A DNA stretch of 64,000 nucleotides from Desulfatirhabdium butyrativorans DSM 18734. Its GTDB lineage: Bacteria > Desulfobacterota > Desulfobacteria > Desulfobacterales > Desulfatirhabdiaceae. Both the position numbers and the translations under genes were made by a program. Location: positions 168,218 through 232,217 of the forward strand of contig NZ_KE386986.1 of the NCBI RefSeq assembly GCF_000429925.1, given 5' to 3'. The notes under the pieces were generated by a model, which was given only the letters and a program-made list of their open reading frames with translations, was not told the origin of the DNA and searched no databases. The stretch's first letter is position 1, and each line of letters opens with the position of its first letter. Shown here piece after piece: positions 62,843 to 64,000 of this stretch.

Positions 62843-63934
62843 TTAAATCAATAGCCGGAAAAACTGTGTTGCGGTAACAACCAGCATTCCAAACATCAAA
62901 TGTGCCATCACCTTTTTCGGGCCGCGAACCCGAACGTGTCTACCACCATGGTTGTCTTTCAGCATCGAAAACACTCGTTCCACCGAAGTTCTTTGGTTAT
63001 ATCGGGCTTCCTGAGCAGGATCCATAAGAACTTTTTCACCTGAACGCGGGTTGGAGTCAATCAGAGCAATATGCCCCAGGTCCAAGGCATACCTATGGAT
63101 CGCTTCCGAATCGTAAGCCGCATCCATTAAGTCGTACAGATTGGTCACGCGGCTTGCCGTCATTTGCGCCAGAGGAATCGCCACCTGGGAATCATGTAGG
63201 GATGCCGATGTCAAGATGAGACTGACCGGAATTTCCCCATCAACAACATCCGCGTGCAGCTTATAGCCGATCCAGCTTTCTTTGTAACCCTTGCTGTTTT
63301 TTTTGGTTCCAACATTGCATGCCTGTGGCAAATCCGCAATGTTAGCTTCCAGGCTGCGATCCGGCTGCAACTCCAAACGCTTGGGTTCCACGGGAGGAGC
63401 TTGTTCGCCCTTCTTCCTTCGCCCGCGTTTACCCTTGGGCCTTGCTACCTTGGGTTCCTTTTTCGCTGGCTTCTCCCGCGCCTCGATTGCCGTCGAATCT
63501 CGGCTGACATGTCCGGCAATCTTGTCACCATAGTTCTTGACAATCATGGCGCGATGAATTTTGTTCAAAACTTCACTTTCCGAGAACTGAGTAAAAGCTC
63601 GGGAAAACGTGGACAGCGAGGGGATTGCCCAAATCGTTTCCCAGCCACACAAACGTCTAAGGTTCTTGCATGACTTTAAATGTTCCACCAGAATTTCCGT
63701 AGTCTGAAAGTCATAGACCGCCTTGGCTACAAACGCTTTTAACAGGTTGAGCCGCCTTTTCGGCTTTCGTCCGTTGCCAATCCAGCAAAACTGCTGCAGG
63801 AATCGTTCGGGTTTTATCAGTTCAATGACGGAAACAAAATGCTTCTGCCTTTCTGTGAGCGGATCCAACTCTTCTTCCAGCCACGGGAAAAGAGTTAATT
63901 GTATGGTGTTCCAAAGACTGATGAGCCCGTGCAT
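62843..63934 (-). CDS. IS5/IS1182-like DDE transposase
   Basis: A 363-residue transposase with the DUF772-type N-terminal domain (R-L-N-L-L-K-A-F-V-A-K near residue 60) and a DDE core: S-R-D-S-T-A-I-E near 145, Y-D-L-M-D-A-A-Y-D-S near 268, and the final region S-V-E-R-V-F-S-M-L-K-D near 320-330. Between the first and second aspartates lies a basic insert (P-K-G-K-R-G-R-R-K-K). Complete frame. It probably interrupted or capped the cassette array. Confidence 0.88.
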   Translation of the reverse strand: MHGLISLWNTIQLTLFPWLEEELDPLTERQKHFVSVIELIKPERFLQQFCWIGNGRKPKRRLNLLKAFVAKAVYDFQTTEILVEHLKSCKNLRRLCGWETIWAIPSLSTFSRAFTQFSESEVLNKIHRAMIVKNYGDKIAGHVSRDSTAIEAREKPAKKEPKVARPKGKRGRRKKGEQAPPVEPKRLELQPDRSLEANIADLPQACNVGTKKNSKGYKESWIGYKLHADVVDGEIPVSLILTSASLHDSQVAIPLAQMTASRVTNLYDLMDAAYDSEAIHRYALDLGHIALIDSNPRSGEKVLMDPAQEARYNQRTSVERVFSMLKDNHGGRHVRVRGPKKVMAHLMFGMLVVTATQFFRLLI

Positions 63935-64000
63935 ATTTTCCTCCTGCTTATTAAAGTTGAATCATGTTGTAAGCATGAAAAGGAAAATAGCATATGTTAT

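Overview
The window reads as a chromosomal segment of a GC-rich, Gram-negative, anaerobe-type proteobacterium, most likely in the Desulfobacterota (former Deltaproteobacteria, Desulfobacterales-like). This is an inference from gene order (rpsB-tsf-pyrH-frr-uppS-cdsA-dxr-rseP), a one-chain PurS-PurL fusion, very long PstC and PstA permeases, and abundant small interspersed repeats. No 16S rRNA is present to confirm it.

Layout. 0-3 kb: end of proA, then nadD-rsfS-gpmI, tightly packed. 3.1-10.9 kb: phosphate uptake operon pstS-pstC-pstA-pstB-phoU, with hexamer tandem repeats before pstS and again between pstS and pstC. 11-15 kb, minus strand: a polar amino-acid ABC transporter operon headed by a tandem ACT-domain gene. 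15.3 kb: tRNA-Lys(CTT). 16-33.6 kb: core housekeeping genes (rho, rpmE, prfA, prmC, rpsB, tsf, pyrH, frr, uppS, cdsA, dxr, rseP, purL, purQ, mtaB, a methyltransferase). A striking array of eight mini-hairpins separates pyrH from frr. 33.8-50 kb: envelope and signalling genes. These are a cation:proton antiporter, a SpoIIE-type phosphatase joined to a tripartite RND efflux operon, a PepSY protein, an ABC exporter, a PAP2 phosphatase and an OmpR-type two-component system, interspersed with copies of a MITE-like repeat.

50-64 kb is accessory DNA. A NUDIX gene overlaps a PLD-helicase-DUF3427 gene (possible defence or DNA-repair pair). Next comes a minus-strand series of small genes separated by attC-like imperfect palindromes: a Phd/ParE toxin-antitoxin pair, a cupin, a C_GCAxxG_C_C protein, a PIN toxin pair and hypotheticals. 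I read this as an integron cassette array (or CALIN) interrupted by an IS91-type element and by a complete IS66-type element. The IS91-type element carries a tyrosine recombinase with a slippery A-run. The IS66-type element has clear terminal repeats and an 8-bp target duplication, and carries a DruA/DUF4338 gene coupled to its transposase. An IS5-like transposase lies at the right edge.

The core genes are ordinary. The least explained items are the hairpin array at 22.8 kb, the transposon-borne DruA gene, the cassette array with its possible frameshift element, the propeller-like insert in PstC, and the repeat families that recur in at least seven intergenic spaces.
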